Made by a program: the position numbers and the translations under genes. From contig JANXWB010000067.1 of assembly GCA_025351345.1 (NCBI GenBank), positions 1 to 35,766 on the forward strand: a stretch of DNA of 35,766 nt, in the 5' to 3' direction. Positions 25,513 to 34,001 of this stretch are shown in pieces; the stretch's first letter is position 1; each line of letters starts with the position of its first letter. The notes beneath the pieces are model-generated. The model saw nothing but the letters and a program-made list of their open reading frames with translations, was not told where the DNA came from and made no database searches. This DNA is from Synechococcales cyanobacterium GL140_1_metabat_312. Its GTDB lineage: Bacteria > Cyanobacteriota > Cyanobacteriia > Leptolyngbyales > Leptolyngbyaceae.

Positions 25513-26250
25513 ATGAAGCTATTCGTTTATCATACGCCTGAGCAAACGCCTGCTATTAACACTGCTGATTGCTCCATTGTGATCGATGTCCTACGAGCCA
25601 CGACAACCATGGTGACGGCTTTGAGTGTGGGGGCTGAAGCGGTTCAGGTGTTTATCGATCTTGATACCTTGATGGAGGTAAGCGAGCATTGGGATCCAGC
25701 TAAGCGTATTCGGGCTGGAGAACGTGGGGGAAGCAAGGTTGAGGGATTTGATTTTGGAAATTCGCCGTTAGATTGTACGGCTGAGGGGATGGCAGGTAAG
25801 CGTCTTTTTGTTAGCACGACTAACGGGACTCGGGCTTTCCAGCGGGTACAGGATTCCCCGACTGTTTTGGGGGCAGCGTTGATCAATCGTCATGAAGTGG
25901 TGAAATATTTAGTGGAAACCAAGCCTGAAACGATTTGGGTTGTGGGCGCGGGTTGGGAAGGCACCTATGCTTTAGAAGATACGGTATGCGCTGGGGCAAT
26001 CGCTCATTTACTTATGGATAAATTGGGTTTGTCAGTGTCAGATATTGCAGGGAATGACGAGACGATCGCCGCCATATCGTTATACAAGACTTGGCAAAAT
26101 AATTTATTAGAATTGTTGAATAATGCGAGTCATGGCCAGCGGTTGCTTCAATTGAATTGTCAGGAAGATATGGCCTATTGTGCGACGCTTGATGCGGTGA
26201 ATTGTTTACCGATTCAGCGGGAAAAAAGTGTTCTGGTCGCACGGGTTTAA
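25513..26250 (+). CDS. comB: ComB-like 2-phosphosulfolactate phosphatase family protein
   Basis: The conserved N-terminus [13 protein letters not shown] begins at ATG 25513, so a longer frame to 25405 is rejected. The 245-residue protein shows the ComB family landmarks: [16 protein letters not shown] (25-40 region), [29 protein letters not shown] and the [22 protein letters not shown] stretch. ComB hydrolyses 2-phosphosulfolactate in methanogen coenzyme M synthesis. Many cyanobacteria carry it although they do not make coenzyme M, so the natural substrate here is uncertain. Confidence 0.88.
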   Translation: MKLFVYHTPEQTPAINTADCSIVIDVLRATTTMVTALSVGAEAVQVFIDLDTLMEVSEHWDPAKRIRAGERGGSKVEGFDFGNSPLDCTAEGMAGKRLFVSTTNGTRAFQRVQDSPTVLGAALINRHEVVKYLVETKPETIWVVGAGWEGTYALEDTVCAGAIAHLLMDKLGLSVSDIAGNDETIAAISLYKTWQNNLLELLNNASHGQRLLQLNCQEDMAYCATLDAVNCLPIQREKSVLVARV

Positions 26251-26282
26251 ATTAGTTTAGAGATTCTCTTGTAATGAATCTA

Positions 26283-26332
26283 ATTAATTTACGATCGATG
26301 TAGAAGAATTTATAAAACGATCGTAAATTAAT
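26283..26332 (+). promoter_or_regulatory. 15-bp perfect inverted repeat covering the rluA-like start codon
   Basis: ATTAATTTACGATCG (26283-26297) is exactly repeated in inverted orientation at 26318-26332, with a 20-base loop. The second arm ends with the A and T of the ATG start codon at 26331-26333. In RNA this would fold into a 15-pair stem with the start codon at its base and a GAAG-like purine stretch in the loop. It could control translation initiation, act as an operator, or be a repeat end; the sequence alone does not decide. Confidence 0.6.
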
Positions 26333-27383
26333 GGATTTTATTGTAGATGAACAACAATTATTGCAACAGCTTGAAGAGTTAAAGCAAGAATTAATAAACC
26401 TTCAATATTTGCCGGAACGTCAACAGTTAAACGATCTCTCCCAAGCCTTTTTGAGCCAATGGAAAGATCTTCAGAAACAGCAGAGAATTAATAAACAAAT
26501 CAGAGATCTATCGCGATCTCAATTCCAAAAAGACGATTCTATTCTTCATATTCAACTCAATCAAGAAAGTCAACAGGAAAGTCTCAATCGGCGTAACTTT
26601 AAATACTATCGCGATCAAACGTTAGAACCCTTGACGACGAAGCTTCTGAATGCCGATCGTCGTATCCAAGAAATTAAACAAGAACGTCAAATTCTATCCG
26701 AACAACTCCGAGACTATCTACAGAATTGTCCACTGCGCTCACTCACTTCACCATTGACGATTCTTTACGAAGATGAGTATCTTATTGCGATCGATAAACC
26801 CGCCGGACTTCTTTCAGTGCCGGGGCGAGGAAGCGATCGACAAGAGAGTGTCTTGAGATATTTAAAACAAACCTATGACACGATTGCAGCTATTCATCGC
26901 TTGGATCAAGATACCTCTGGAATTTTATTGTTTGCGAAAGATCTGCTCACCCACCGAACTCTCCAACAACAATTTGCGCAGCACCGCGTCAAAAAAGTCT
27001 ACGAAGCAATTCTCGAAAATTCGTGCGATCGGCTGTCTAAAATAATCTCTGGAACAATAGAACTTCCCCTTTGGGGCGATCCAAGTAGTCGTCCCTATCA
27101 ATCGGTTAATTTAAATCATGGTAAATCGGCCATCACAACATTCAATCTACTCAATCCCTCAGAATCTCGCGTTGAATTGATTCCCTTAACAGGTCGCACC
27201 CATCAACTCCGAGTTCATTGCGCGGATTCAAACGGACTTAGTAATTCTATTTTGGGCGATCGGCTCTATGGTACTCAATCCCAGATCCTCCAATCCCAAG
27301 CCAGACTGCATCTTCACGCAACGCGTTATTCAATTTGGTATGACGGAAAATGGTTAGATTTAGTATCGAATGTGCCCTTCTAA
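26331..27383 (+). CDS. RluA-family pseudouridine synthase with N-terminal coiled coil
   Basis: The 350-residue product has a charged, helical N-terminal region (about 5-130, for example LLQQLEELKQELINLQ and ADRRIQEIKQERQILSEQL). A pseudouridine synthase domain follows (143-348). The domain contains DEYLIAIDKPAGLLSVPGRG, the active-site HRLDQDTSGILLFAK with Asp192, and LIPLTGRTHQLRVH. It isomerises uridine in rRNA or tRNA; the exact site is unknown. A similar coiled-coil segment occurs in longer RluA-family proteins. The start is the only Met for a long stretch, has no Shine-Dalgarno sequence, and sits in the hairpin described separately. Confidence 0.88.
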   Translation: MDFIVDEQQLLQQLEELKQELINLQYLPERQQLNDLSQAFLSQWKDLQKQQRINKQIRDLSRSQFQKDDSILHIQLNQESQQESLNRRNFKYYRDQTLEPLTTKLLNADRRIQEIKQERQILSEQLRDYLQNCPLRSLTSPLTILYEDEYLIAIDKPAGLLSVPGRGSDRQESVLRYLKQTYDTIAAIHRLDQDTSGILLFAKDLLTHRTLQQQFAQHRVKKVYEAILENSCDRLSKIISGTIELPLWGDPSSRPYQSVNLNHGKSAITTFNLLNPSESRVELIPLTGRTHQLRVHCADSNGLSNSILGDRLYGTQSQILQSQARLHLHATRYSIWYDGKWLDLVSNVPF

Positions 27384-27400
27384 GATGTTGGTCAAACAGG

Positions 27401-27814
27401 TTATTCTTCAACTGATTTCCGTAATGCTTTAATGTCCGATCGGTGTTTTTTGTCTTCTAATCGTCGTCGTTCTTGTCCCCGACTTGGCTTCGTTAATTTT
27501 CGAGGTAAGGCCACGATCGCCACACTCAAAATCAATGCTCGTAAACGATTGAATGCCTCTGCTCGATTGCGTTCTTGGCTACGATGTTCTTGGGATTTTA
27601 GAACGATTACGCCATCATTAGTAATTCGTCGATCGCGCAAATTAAGCAACCGTTCTTTATATCGATCGGGTAACGACGACGCATTGATATCAAACCGTAA
27701 ATGAATCGCACTCGCTACTTTATTCACATTTTGTCCGCCCGCTCCCTGCGATCGGATGGCACTAATCTCAATCTCATTCAAGGGTAAACTGAGCGTTCTA
27801 CAAATCTGAAACAT
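27401..27814 (-). CDS. arfB: Alternative ribosome-rescue factor ArfB (YaeJ)
   Basis: The 137-residue product carries the release-factor GGQ loop (SQGAGGQNVNKV, Gly26-Gly27-Gln28). It lacks the codon-recognition domains of RF1/RF2, and has a basic C-terminal tail (RKLTKPSRGQERRRLEDKKHRSDIKALR) that enters the empty mRNA channel of stalled ribosomes. It hydrolyses peptidyl-tRNA on ribosomes without a stop codon. Length matches YaeJ/ICT1-like proteins. It is convergent with the pseudouridine synthase, with only 17 bp between the two stops. Confidence 0.92.
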   Translation of the reverse strand: MFQICRTLSLPLNEIEISAIRSQGAGGQNVNKVASAIHLRFDINASSLPDRYKERLLNLRDRRITNDGVIVLKSQEHRSQERNRAEAFNRLRALILSVAIVALPRKLTKPSRGQERRRLEDKKHRSDIKALRKSVEE

Positions 27815-27924
27815 GACGAGAGTCTCAAAACTACGACTAAAACGATTAGGCTTGAATCTCGATCGTAACAGTATTTTGACGATAAAATATTAGAGGGCTT
27901 TATTGATCTAGAGAGACTTAAATT

Positions 27925-28380
27925 ATGAATCGTCGTGAATTTATGACTTGGGCTGGGGCAGGTTTACTTGCAACTTCATTACCTGTTGCTCTTGCCGCTT
28001 GTTCCTCTAGCGTGACTACCAACCCCTCACCCAGCACCTTACCTGTACCCGGTGCCTTGCCTGAAGACGGAGCTGCCCTGCGTCCTATTGCTTCGCTGAC
28101 AGATTTAAAACCTGGTGTTCCTTTTGAAGGAAAAATTGATGGCAAACCCTTTGCGATTAGCGGAAAGCCGTCGCAGCCCGAGTCTATTGTTGCGGTCAAT
28201 CCAACCTGCACTCATAAAGGTTGCATCACAGCGTGGAATGCTGAAACCAAACAATTCGTCTGCCCTTGTCATGGGGCCAGTTTTGATGACAGTGGCAAAG
28301 TCTTGGTAGGTCCAGCCGATAAACCTCTCGCGAGCTATGCGATAACGGTGAAGGATGGGAAGATTTTCACTAAAGTGTAA
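27925..28380 (+). CDS. Exported Rieske [2Fe-2S] protein, probable lipoprotein
   Basis: The 151-residue product begins [20 protein letters not shown], a twin-arginine signal, and ends its hydrophobic core with a lipobox-like LAAC (Cys26). A serine/proline linker leads to a Rieske fold. Its cluster ligands are in CTHKGC (95-100; Cys95, His97) and CPCHGASF (113-120; Cys113, His116); Cys100 and Cys115 can form the usual disulfide. It is shorter than PetC and lacks that protein's transmembrane anchor, so a lipid-anchored electron carrier facing the periplasm or lumen is inferred. Redox partners are unknown. It is followed within about 70 bp by proS. Confidence 0.88.
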   Translation: MNRREFMTWAGAGLLATSLPVALAACSSSVTTNPSPSTLPVPGALPEDGAALRPIASLTDLKPGVPFEGKIDGKPFAISGKPSQPESIVAVNPTCTHKGCITAWNAETKQFVCPCHGASFDDSGKVLVGPADKPLASYAITVKDGKIFTKV

Positions 28381-28448
28381 ACTTAAGCGTAAATTTAGTG
28401 GCCCATTCCTTTAAACTGAATAACGGTTCAAAGAGTGATGGGCACCTA

Positions 28449-30248
28449 ATGCGACTTTCCAAAATGTTATTTGTCACCCTGCGCGAAGATCCCGCAGATG
28501 CAGAGATTCCTAGCCACAAACTCTTGGTGCGAGCAGGATACATTCGTCGCATTGGTAGTGGTCTTTATACTCATATGCCGCTGATGTGGCGAGTACTACA
28601 GAAAATTAGTGGGATTGTCCGTGAAGAAATGAATGCGGCAGGTGCTCAAGAGTTACTGATGCCGCAGCTTCAACCGTCTGAGCTTTGGCAAGAGTCGGGG
28701 CGCTGGGATACTTATACAAAAGCAGAAGGAATCATGTTTTCCTTAACCGATCGTCAAGGTCGCGAAGTTGGTCTTGGCCCCACACACGAAGAGGTGATTA
28801 CTGCGGTGGCGCGGGATATGGTCCGATCGTACCGTCAGCTTCCGGTGAATCTGTATCAAATTCAAACGAAGTTTCGCGATGAGATTCGGCCCCGATTTGG
28901 GTTGATGCGGGGACGGGAATTCATTATGAAAGATTCCTATTCATTTCATACGGATGAAGCGAGTCTTAAAGAAACGTATGCGCGGATGCATGAGGCGTAC
29001 TGTAATATTTTTCGTCGAAGTGGGTTAGAGTTTCGGGCTGTCGATGCTGATTCTGGGGCGATCGGTGGCTCTGGATCCCAAGAGTTTATGGTGTTGGCTG
29101 AAGCGGGTGAAGACGAAGTTCTCTATACCGATGATGGGCAATATGCGGCTAATGTAGAGAAAGCGATCGCTCTTCCTGTTACTGCTGAAATTTCGCAATA
29201 TACCACCTATGAAAAACGCGAAACTATTGGGACTAATGCGATCGTTAAAGTATGCAAAGTGCTCAAATGTTCGCCCACGACTGTTCTAAAAAATGTATTG
29301 TACCAAGTGAGTTTTGATAGTGGAATAACGGCTGCTGCTATTGTTTCCTTGCGTGGGGATCAAGATGTGAATGAAGTTAAATTGCAAAATGAATTGACTA
29401 AACTTGCGCCGAATTACAAAGCCACCACCGTCATTGGTCTTGTGGTTCCTGATGAAGAAGCCCAGGAAAAATGGCTAGCAAAAGCATTACCTTTAGGATA
29501 TATTTCCCCTGCGATCGCCGATGAATACATTCAAAGCAGTGAGACGGTTTCACCCAAGTTCATTCGATTGGCAGATCATACCGCTGCCGAATTGAAAAAC
29601 TTTGTCACAGGTGCGGATGACGTAAACTATCACGTAGTCGGCGCAAATTGGGGAACGGACTTTGCAATTCCCTTAGTTGTTGATATTCGTAAAGCGGTTG
29701 CAGGCGATCGTGCCCATCACGACAATACCCAAACTCTACAAACGGCACGGGGCATTGAAGTTGGGCATATTTTCCAGCTTGGGACCAAATATTCTGAAGC
29801 CATGAATGCGACCTTTACCAGCGAACAAGGTGAAGAAAAACCCTTTGTTATGGGCTGCTACGGCATTGGTGTTTCCCGCTTGGCTCAATCTGCGGTAGAA
29901 CAGTCCTACGATAAAGACGGTATCATTTGGCCAGTTGCGATCGCGCCCTACCATGCGATCGTTGTTGTCCCGAATGTTAATGACGAAGTTCAGATGGCCG
30001 CAGCGGAAAAAATCTATGCGGATCTAAATACAGCAGGTGTCGAGACGTTATTGGACGATCGGGATGAACGAGCGGGCGTAAAGTTTAAGGATTCGGAGCT
30101 GGTAGGAATTCCCTTCCGTATCGTCACGGGGAAAGCGCTAAAAGATGGCAAAGTCGAAGTGGTGATTCGGGCGACAAAAACTGCGCAGGAAATTGCGATC
30201 GGGGATGTCGTTAGCACCATTAGTCAATGGGTCAAAGACGCTCTGTAG
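28449..30248 (+). CDS. proS: Prolyl-tRNA synthetase
   Basis: The 599-residue class II enzyme charges tRNA-Pro. The start is ATG 28449, giving the family N-terminus [20 protein letters not shown]; a GTG at 28398 is in frame but precedes the conserved region. Motif 2 contains [21 protein letters not shown], and motif 3 lies near [15 protein letters not shown]. Between them sits the bacterial INS editing domain (about 225-400), with [23 protein letters not shown] and the [12 protein letters not shown] stretch, which clears mischarged Ala-tRNA-Pro. The C-terminal anticodon-binding domain is complete. It follows the Rieske gene closely. Confidence 0.96.
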   Translation: MRLSKMLFVTLREDPADAEIPSHKLLVRAGYIRRIGSGLYTHMPLMWRVLQKISGIVREEMNAAGAQELLMPQLQPSELWQESGRWDTYTKAEGIMFSLTDRQGREVGLGPTHEEVITAVARDMVRSYRQLPVNLYQIQTKFRDEIRPRFGLMRGREFIMKDSYSFHTDEASLKETYARMHEAYCNIFRRSGLEFRAVDADSGAIGGSGSQEFMVLAEAGEDEVLYTDDGQYAANVEKAIALPVTAEISQYTTYEKRETIGTNAIVKVCKVLKCSPTTVLKNVLYQVSFDSGITAAAIVSLRGDQDVNEVKLQNELTKLAPNYKATTVIGLVVPDEEAQEKWLAKALPLGYISPAIADEYIQSSETVSPKFIRLADHTAAELKNFVTGADDVNYHVVGANWGTDFAIPLVVDIRKAVAGDRAHHDNTQTLQTARGIEVGHIFQLGTKYSEAMNATFTSEQGEEKPFVMGCYGIGVSRLAQSAVEQSYDKDGIIWPVAIAPYHAIVVVPNVNDEVQMAAAEKIYADLNTAGVETLLDDRDERAGVKFKDSELVGIPFRIVTGKALKDGKVEVVIRATKTAQEIAIGDVVSTISQWVKDAL

Positions 30249-30426
30249 GCTTAGCGCGATCGTCTTCGTCTAAAGTTTGTATGAAAGTTGATTCTCTTAA
30301 CTCAATCTTCATGCAGGTTTCCGTAGTATCCATGGGGCGATCCGCTATGGTCTTAAGGAACAATTAGATAAAGTCGAGCATCCGACTAACGCCAATACTT
30401 GATCTGACCTCTTAGGACTTCTCACC

Positions 30427-31356
30427 ATGACTCATTTGCTCCATAAAGCTCTACTCACAACGATACTCGCCTCTGGAATAAGCGCCCTTGCCCTTGCACC
30501 AGCCTCCGCTACTGGCATCAAAAATGTTTCGATCGGTGGCTCAGCTCCGACGGACTATCTCCTTTATGACTCAAATGCAACGGAGACCTATGTAAATCCC
30601 ACCGCATCATTACAGACCATTCTTAGTGGTAACGCAACATCGCCGACGGGTAACGTTGAACTGGCCGCAAGCAGCGAAAAGACGGGATTTGATTTCACTA
30701 AAACAACGACCTTGAATGGAACGATCGGAGGACGTGCGATCGGGATTAGCAGCTTAACGCAATCCGATTGGAATACAGTCGCATACAAAGGTAGCACTAA
30801 GACCTTTGGACAATATTGGTTTGATCAGGCAATGACTAGCAATGGATTTGGAACATTGGTATCTTCCTCCTCTACCGGAGCATCGTTATTCAATATTTTT
30901 AAGAGCAATGGTGGTTTTCAGCGCTTTAGCGATCCTAACATTTCCTACGTAAATCAATCTATAGCAGGTGATGTCAGTATTGGTTTGGCAGGGCACTTCA
31001 ATGCAAATTCACTCTTTACTCAGTCTATTGACCAATACCTAAGCAGTAATTCCAAACTCTCAACTGCTGAAAAAAAGAACCTTAACACAATGAAAACTCA
31101 ATTGGGTTCAAAAACGATTCAAGCGAGTGAGGTATTTAAGTATACGTATAACGGTTTGACTGATTACGGTTATTCCTTCCAGGCGACAGCATCCAATTTA
31201 ACTGAACGTGGCGATAAAGTTTCCCACACTGGAAATTACGAGGTCATCTTAGCTGGACCTCCCGCAATCAAACATGTTCCTGAACCTGGAGTTTTGTTAA
31301 GTCTTGTTGGTGTAGCTGCTGCTGGCTGGAAACGTCGTAAATCGAAGAGTATCTAG
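30427..31356 (+). CDS. PEP-CTERM protein (NF038130-like)
   Basis: The 309-residue exported protein has a signal peptide (MTHLLHKALLTTILASGIS..., cleavage near ASA-TG). The C-terminal sorting signal is VPEPGVLLSLVGVAAAGW followed by KRRK (284-305), read by an exosortase. Internal stretches such as PTGNVELAASSEKTGFDF, FQRFSDPNISYVNQS and SIGLAGHFNA match a recurring cyanobacterial PEP-CTERM family that I recall as NF038130. The function is unknown, probably surface or extracellular matrix. No exosortase gene is in the window. Start is ATG 30427. Confidence 0.8.
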   Translation: MTHLLHKALLTTILASGISALALAPASATGIKNVSIGGSAPTDYLLYDSNATETYVNPTASLQTILSGNATSPTGNVELAASSEKTGFDFTKTTTLNGTIGGRAIGISSLTQSDWNTVAYKGSTKTFGQYWFDQAMTSNGFGTLVSSSSTGASLFNIFKSNGGFQRFSDPNISYVNQSIAGDVSIGLAGHFNANSLFTQSIDQYLSSNSKLSTAEKKNLNTMKTQLGSKTIQASEVFKYTYNGLTDYGYSFQATASNLTERGDKVSHTGNYEVILAGPPAIKHVPEPGVLLSLVGVAAAGWKRRKSKSI

Positions 31357-31877
31357 TTCCTATCGATTCTGATTTAGAGAATAATCTAATGTTTTGAAAA
31401 TCTCGAAGCTTTATCATTCCATATTTAGGAGTTGTAAGGCTTCGTTTTTATAGTGAGATTCTACTTAACGTAATTTAGAACATCTGGATAATTTATTAGA
31501 AGCGTAATTTCCAGTACTCCAAGCTCTAAAGTTGAGTTCCGCGATTTGTATCCTCTACACGTAGAATTACGGTAATGGTTGGGTGAGGGTGATAAATAGA
31601 CTGGTGTGACGATCGTTGAATTTTCTGACCTTTAGTTAGTTATTTAGAGCTAGTTATTTAGTGGTTAAAATCGCTTTATCTGCTGCACTAGAACTGTGCG
31701 TAACTTAGCCGAAATATCCCTCAAAATACGGGTAGCGCTTCACACTTTTTCTAACTTTATACAGGTTTAAGGTAATCTGAACGATCGCTCTTGCCCAAGA
31801 GATCTCCCCTAACGTCACGCTCTCCCGTAGAATGAAGCGTAGGAAATTTAATTCAGTCATGGGACTCAGTAAGATTC
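31357..31877. other. Intergenic region, 521 bp
   Basis: No gene or RNA was recognised between the PEP-CTERM gene and the phycobiliprotein lyase. The stretch is AT-rich and holds two copies of the 11-mer TAGTTATTTAG at 31637-31647 and 31651-31661, separated by AGC. The promoter of the lyase gene should lie in the 3' half, but no convincing -35/-10 pair was found. Confidence 0.5.
31637..31661. repeat. Direct repeat of an 11-mer
   Basis: TAGTTATTTAG occurs at 31637-31647 and again at 31651-31661, a 14-bp period, about 215 bp upstream of the phycobiliprotein lyase start. Such spaced direct repeats can be response-regulator sites, but nothing here proves it. Confidence 0.5.
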
Positions 31878-32420
31878 ATGGATATTCGGGAGTTTTTCCA
31901 GCAGTCAGCGGGGAAGTGGTCGTCGATTAAAAGTAGCCACCACATTGATAGCACTACACAGCAGAGCGGTAAGTCCACTTTACAAATGGTATTGCTGGAG
32001 CCTGATGATGCGGCAGTTGCGACACTTTGTGAGAAGCAAGGTGTGAAATTAAGTCTGGTGTTGGGCGCAGCGCGGGTGGAGTGGGACGGCTATATTGAGG
32101 GCGAGACTAAGAATCAAAAAGGATCGCTGGTGATGGTGGCGACGGGTGATTTGACAGAAGGGCGGATGTATCGATCGATCGGGAATTTTGGGGTGGCGGT
32201 GCCCTATAGCGAATATTCGTTTGCTGAGGGAGACGAAATTACGTTTAAAACTGAAGCGGATGGGACGGTGACGGTAGAGCGAATTTGGTTTGAAAGCGAA
32301 AATGTGCGGCTAAGACATACGAAAACTCGTCGTTCAGATGGCAGCACTACGATCGCATTTTGTTCTGAAGTGCGACTAGGCGTAACGAAACCTGCGGGTG
32401 AACCGATCCCGTCTGAATAA
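31878..32420 (+). CDS. CpcS/CpeS-family phycobiliprotein lyase
   Basis: The 180-residue product matches the CpcS/CpeS (DUF1001) lipocalin-like family: MDIREFFQQSAGKWSSIKSSHH at the start, LEPDDAAVATLC, RMYRSIGNFGVAVPYSEYSF, then RIWFESENVRLRHTKTRRSDG and FCSEVRLGV. These lyases attach phycocyanobilin or related bilins to the Cys82-type site of phycobiliprotein subunits during phycobilisome assembly in the cytoplasm. The exact subtype (CpcS, CpcU or CpeS) cannot be read here. No phycobiliprotein genes lie nearby. It is followed 57 bp later by the glycogen synthase gene. Confidence 0.85.
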   Translation: MDIREFFQQSAGKWSSIKSSHHIDSTTQQSGKSTLQMVLLEPDDAAVATLCEKQGVKLSLVLGAARVEWDGYIEGETKNQKGSLVMVATGDLTEGRMYRSIGNFGVAVPYSEYSFAEGDEITFKTEADGTVTVERIWFESENVRLRHTKTRRSDGSTTIAFCSEVRLGVTKPAGEPIPSE

Positions 32421-32477
32421 AGGACTTGTTTAAATTAAAAATGTTTAATTAGAACTACTTAAGTTGAGATATTGAAT

Positions 32478-33956
32478 ATGTATATAGTGCAAATCGCCTC
32501 CGAATGTGCGCCTGTTATTAAAGCAGGTGGGCTAGGAGATGTTGTATATGGGCTAAGTCGGGAACTGGCAATTCAAGGTCATACGGTTGAATTGATTTTG
32601 CCAAAGTATGACTGTATGCGCTATGACCACGTTTGGGGATTGCATCAAGCCTACGACAATTTGCAAGTGCCGTGGAAGAGTGGGGTTATCCACTGTACGG
32701 TCCATTGTGGATGGGTTTATACAGCGTTGTGTTTTTTCATTGAGCCACATTCTGAAGAGAACTATTTCAATCGGGGTGTGTATTATGGGGAAAGTGATGA
32801 TCCTATGCGATTTGCTTTCTTTAGTAAAGCGGCGTTAGAGTTCTTGTCGGTGAGTAATAAGCGCCCTGATGTGATTCATTGTCATGATTGGCAAACTGGA
32901 TTGATTCCGGTGATGTTGTATGAAATGTATGCTTACCATGGCATGGAAAATCAACGTGTTTGCTATACCATTCATAATTTTAAGCACCAAGGAATTTCTG
33001 GAGTTCAGGCATTAGAGGCAACGGGGCTAAATCGTCCTGATTATTATTTGCAGTACGATCGGATTCAAGATAATTTCAATCCTTTTGCTATCAACTTCAT
33101 GAAGGCGGGGATCAATTATTCAAACTATGTTAATACAGTCTCGCCGCATCACGCTTGGGAAGCACGGCATACTGACATCAGTTGTGGGCTGGGGCATACC
33201 CTAGAAATCAATCAATCAAAATTTGGAGGAATTTTGAATGGGATTGATTATATGATGTGGAACCCCGAAGACGATATTTATCTACCCATTTCATATTCTG
33301 CGGATGATTTTAACGGGAAACGGGTGGCGAAAAAAGCGTTGCGCGATCGATTAATGTTGGCAAATGATGAAACAAAACCGATCGTAGCCTTTATTGGGCG
33401 ATTGGATGAACAAAAAGGGGTGCATTTGGTCAGCCATGCCATTCATTATGCATTGAATCGAGGTGCTCAATTTGTATTATTAGGTTCTGCGACAGAATCA
33501 GGGATTGATGATCTGTTTCGGGCAGAAAAGAAGGTATTGAATGACAATCCAGATTGCCATTTAGAACTTGGATTCAATGAAGAACTGTCGCATTTGATCT
33601 ATGCGGGTGCAGATATGATTGTGATTCCCAGTAATTTTGAACCTTGCGGCTTAACTCAGGTGATTGGGTTGCGATATGGGATGGTGCCTATTGTGCGAGG
33701 TGTGGGCGGATTGGTGAATACGGTGTTTGATTGGGACTATGAAGAAACTCGGCCTATTAATGAACGTAATGGATTTGTGTTTTATCAGTCAGATACGATC
33801 GCGCTGGAGTCCGCTATGGGACGGGCATTAGATTTGTATTACCTGAATCCTGTGAAATTTCGAGAATTGGCCATTCAGGGAATGCGTGCTGATTATTCAT
33901 GGGCTGCATCTGGAAAGCGTTATGCTGAGGTCTATGAACACATTCGCCATAAATAA
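32478..33956 (+). CDS. glgA2: Glycogen synthase (GlgA2 type, GT5)
   Basis: The 492-residue product transfers glucose from ADP-glucose to the non-reducing ends of glycogen. The start is ATG 32478 (MYIVQIASECAPVIKAGGLG); a TTG two codons upstream is also in frame. Landmarks are the ADP-glucose motif KAGGL (Lys15), IHCHDWQTGLIP, GILNGIDYMMWNP, FIGRLDEQKG and the C-terminal PSNFEPCGLTQ. The N-terminus MYIVQIASECAPVIK and the RYDHVWGLH segment fit the second cyanobacterial isoform (GlgA2) better than GlgA1. That subtype is from memory of Synechocystis homologues, so it is less certain than the enzyme class. Confidence 0.93.
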   Translation: MYIVQIASECAPVIKAGGLGDVVYGLSRELAIQGHTVELILPKYDCMRYDHVWGLHQAYDNLQVPWKSGVIHCTVHCGWVYTALCFFIEPHSEENYFNRGVYYGESDDPMRFAFFSKAALEFLSVSNKRPDVIHCHDWQTGLIPVMLYEMYAYHGMENQRVCYTIHNFKHQGISGVQALEATGLNRPDYYLQYDRIQDNFNPFAINFMKAGINYSNYVNTVSPHHAWEARHTDISCGLGHTLEINQSKFGGILNGIDYMMWNPEDDIYLPISYSADDFNGKRVAKKALRDRLMLANDETKPIVAFIGRLDEQKGVHLVSHAIHYALNRGAQFVLLGSATESGIDDLFRAEKKVLNDNPDCHLELGFNEELSHLIYAGADMIVIPSNFEPCGLTQVIGLRYGMVPIVRGVGGLVNTVFDWDYEETRPINERNGFVFYQSDTIALESAMGRALDLYYLNPVKFRELAIQGMRADYSWAASGKRYAEVYEHIRHK

Positions 33957-34001
33957 ACCTACAATAAAGATAATCACAAGTTGTAATAGTTGGGCTGACG
34001 C

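Noticed and set aside
31357-31877. A non-coding RNA or tRNA in the 521-bp gap
   Set aside because: No cloverleaf, no GGTTCGA-type T-loop and no known small-RNA motif was seen.
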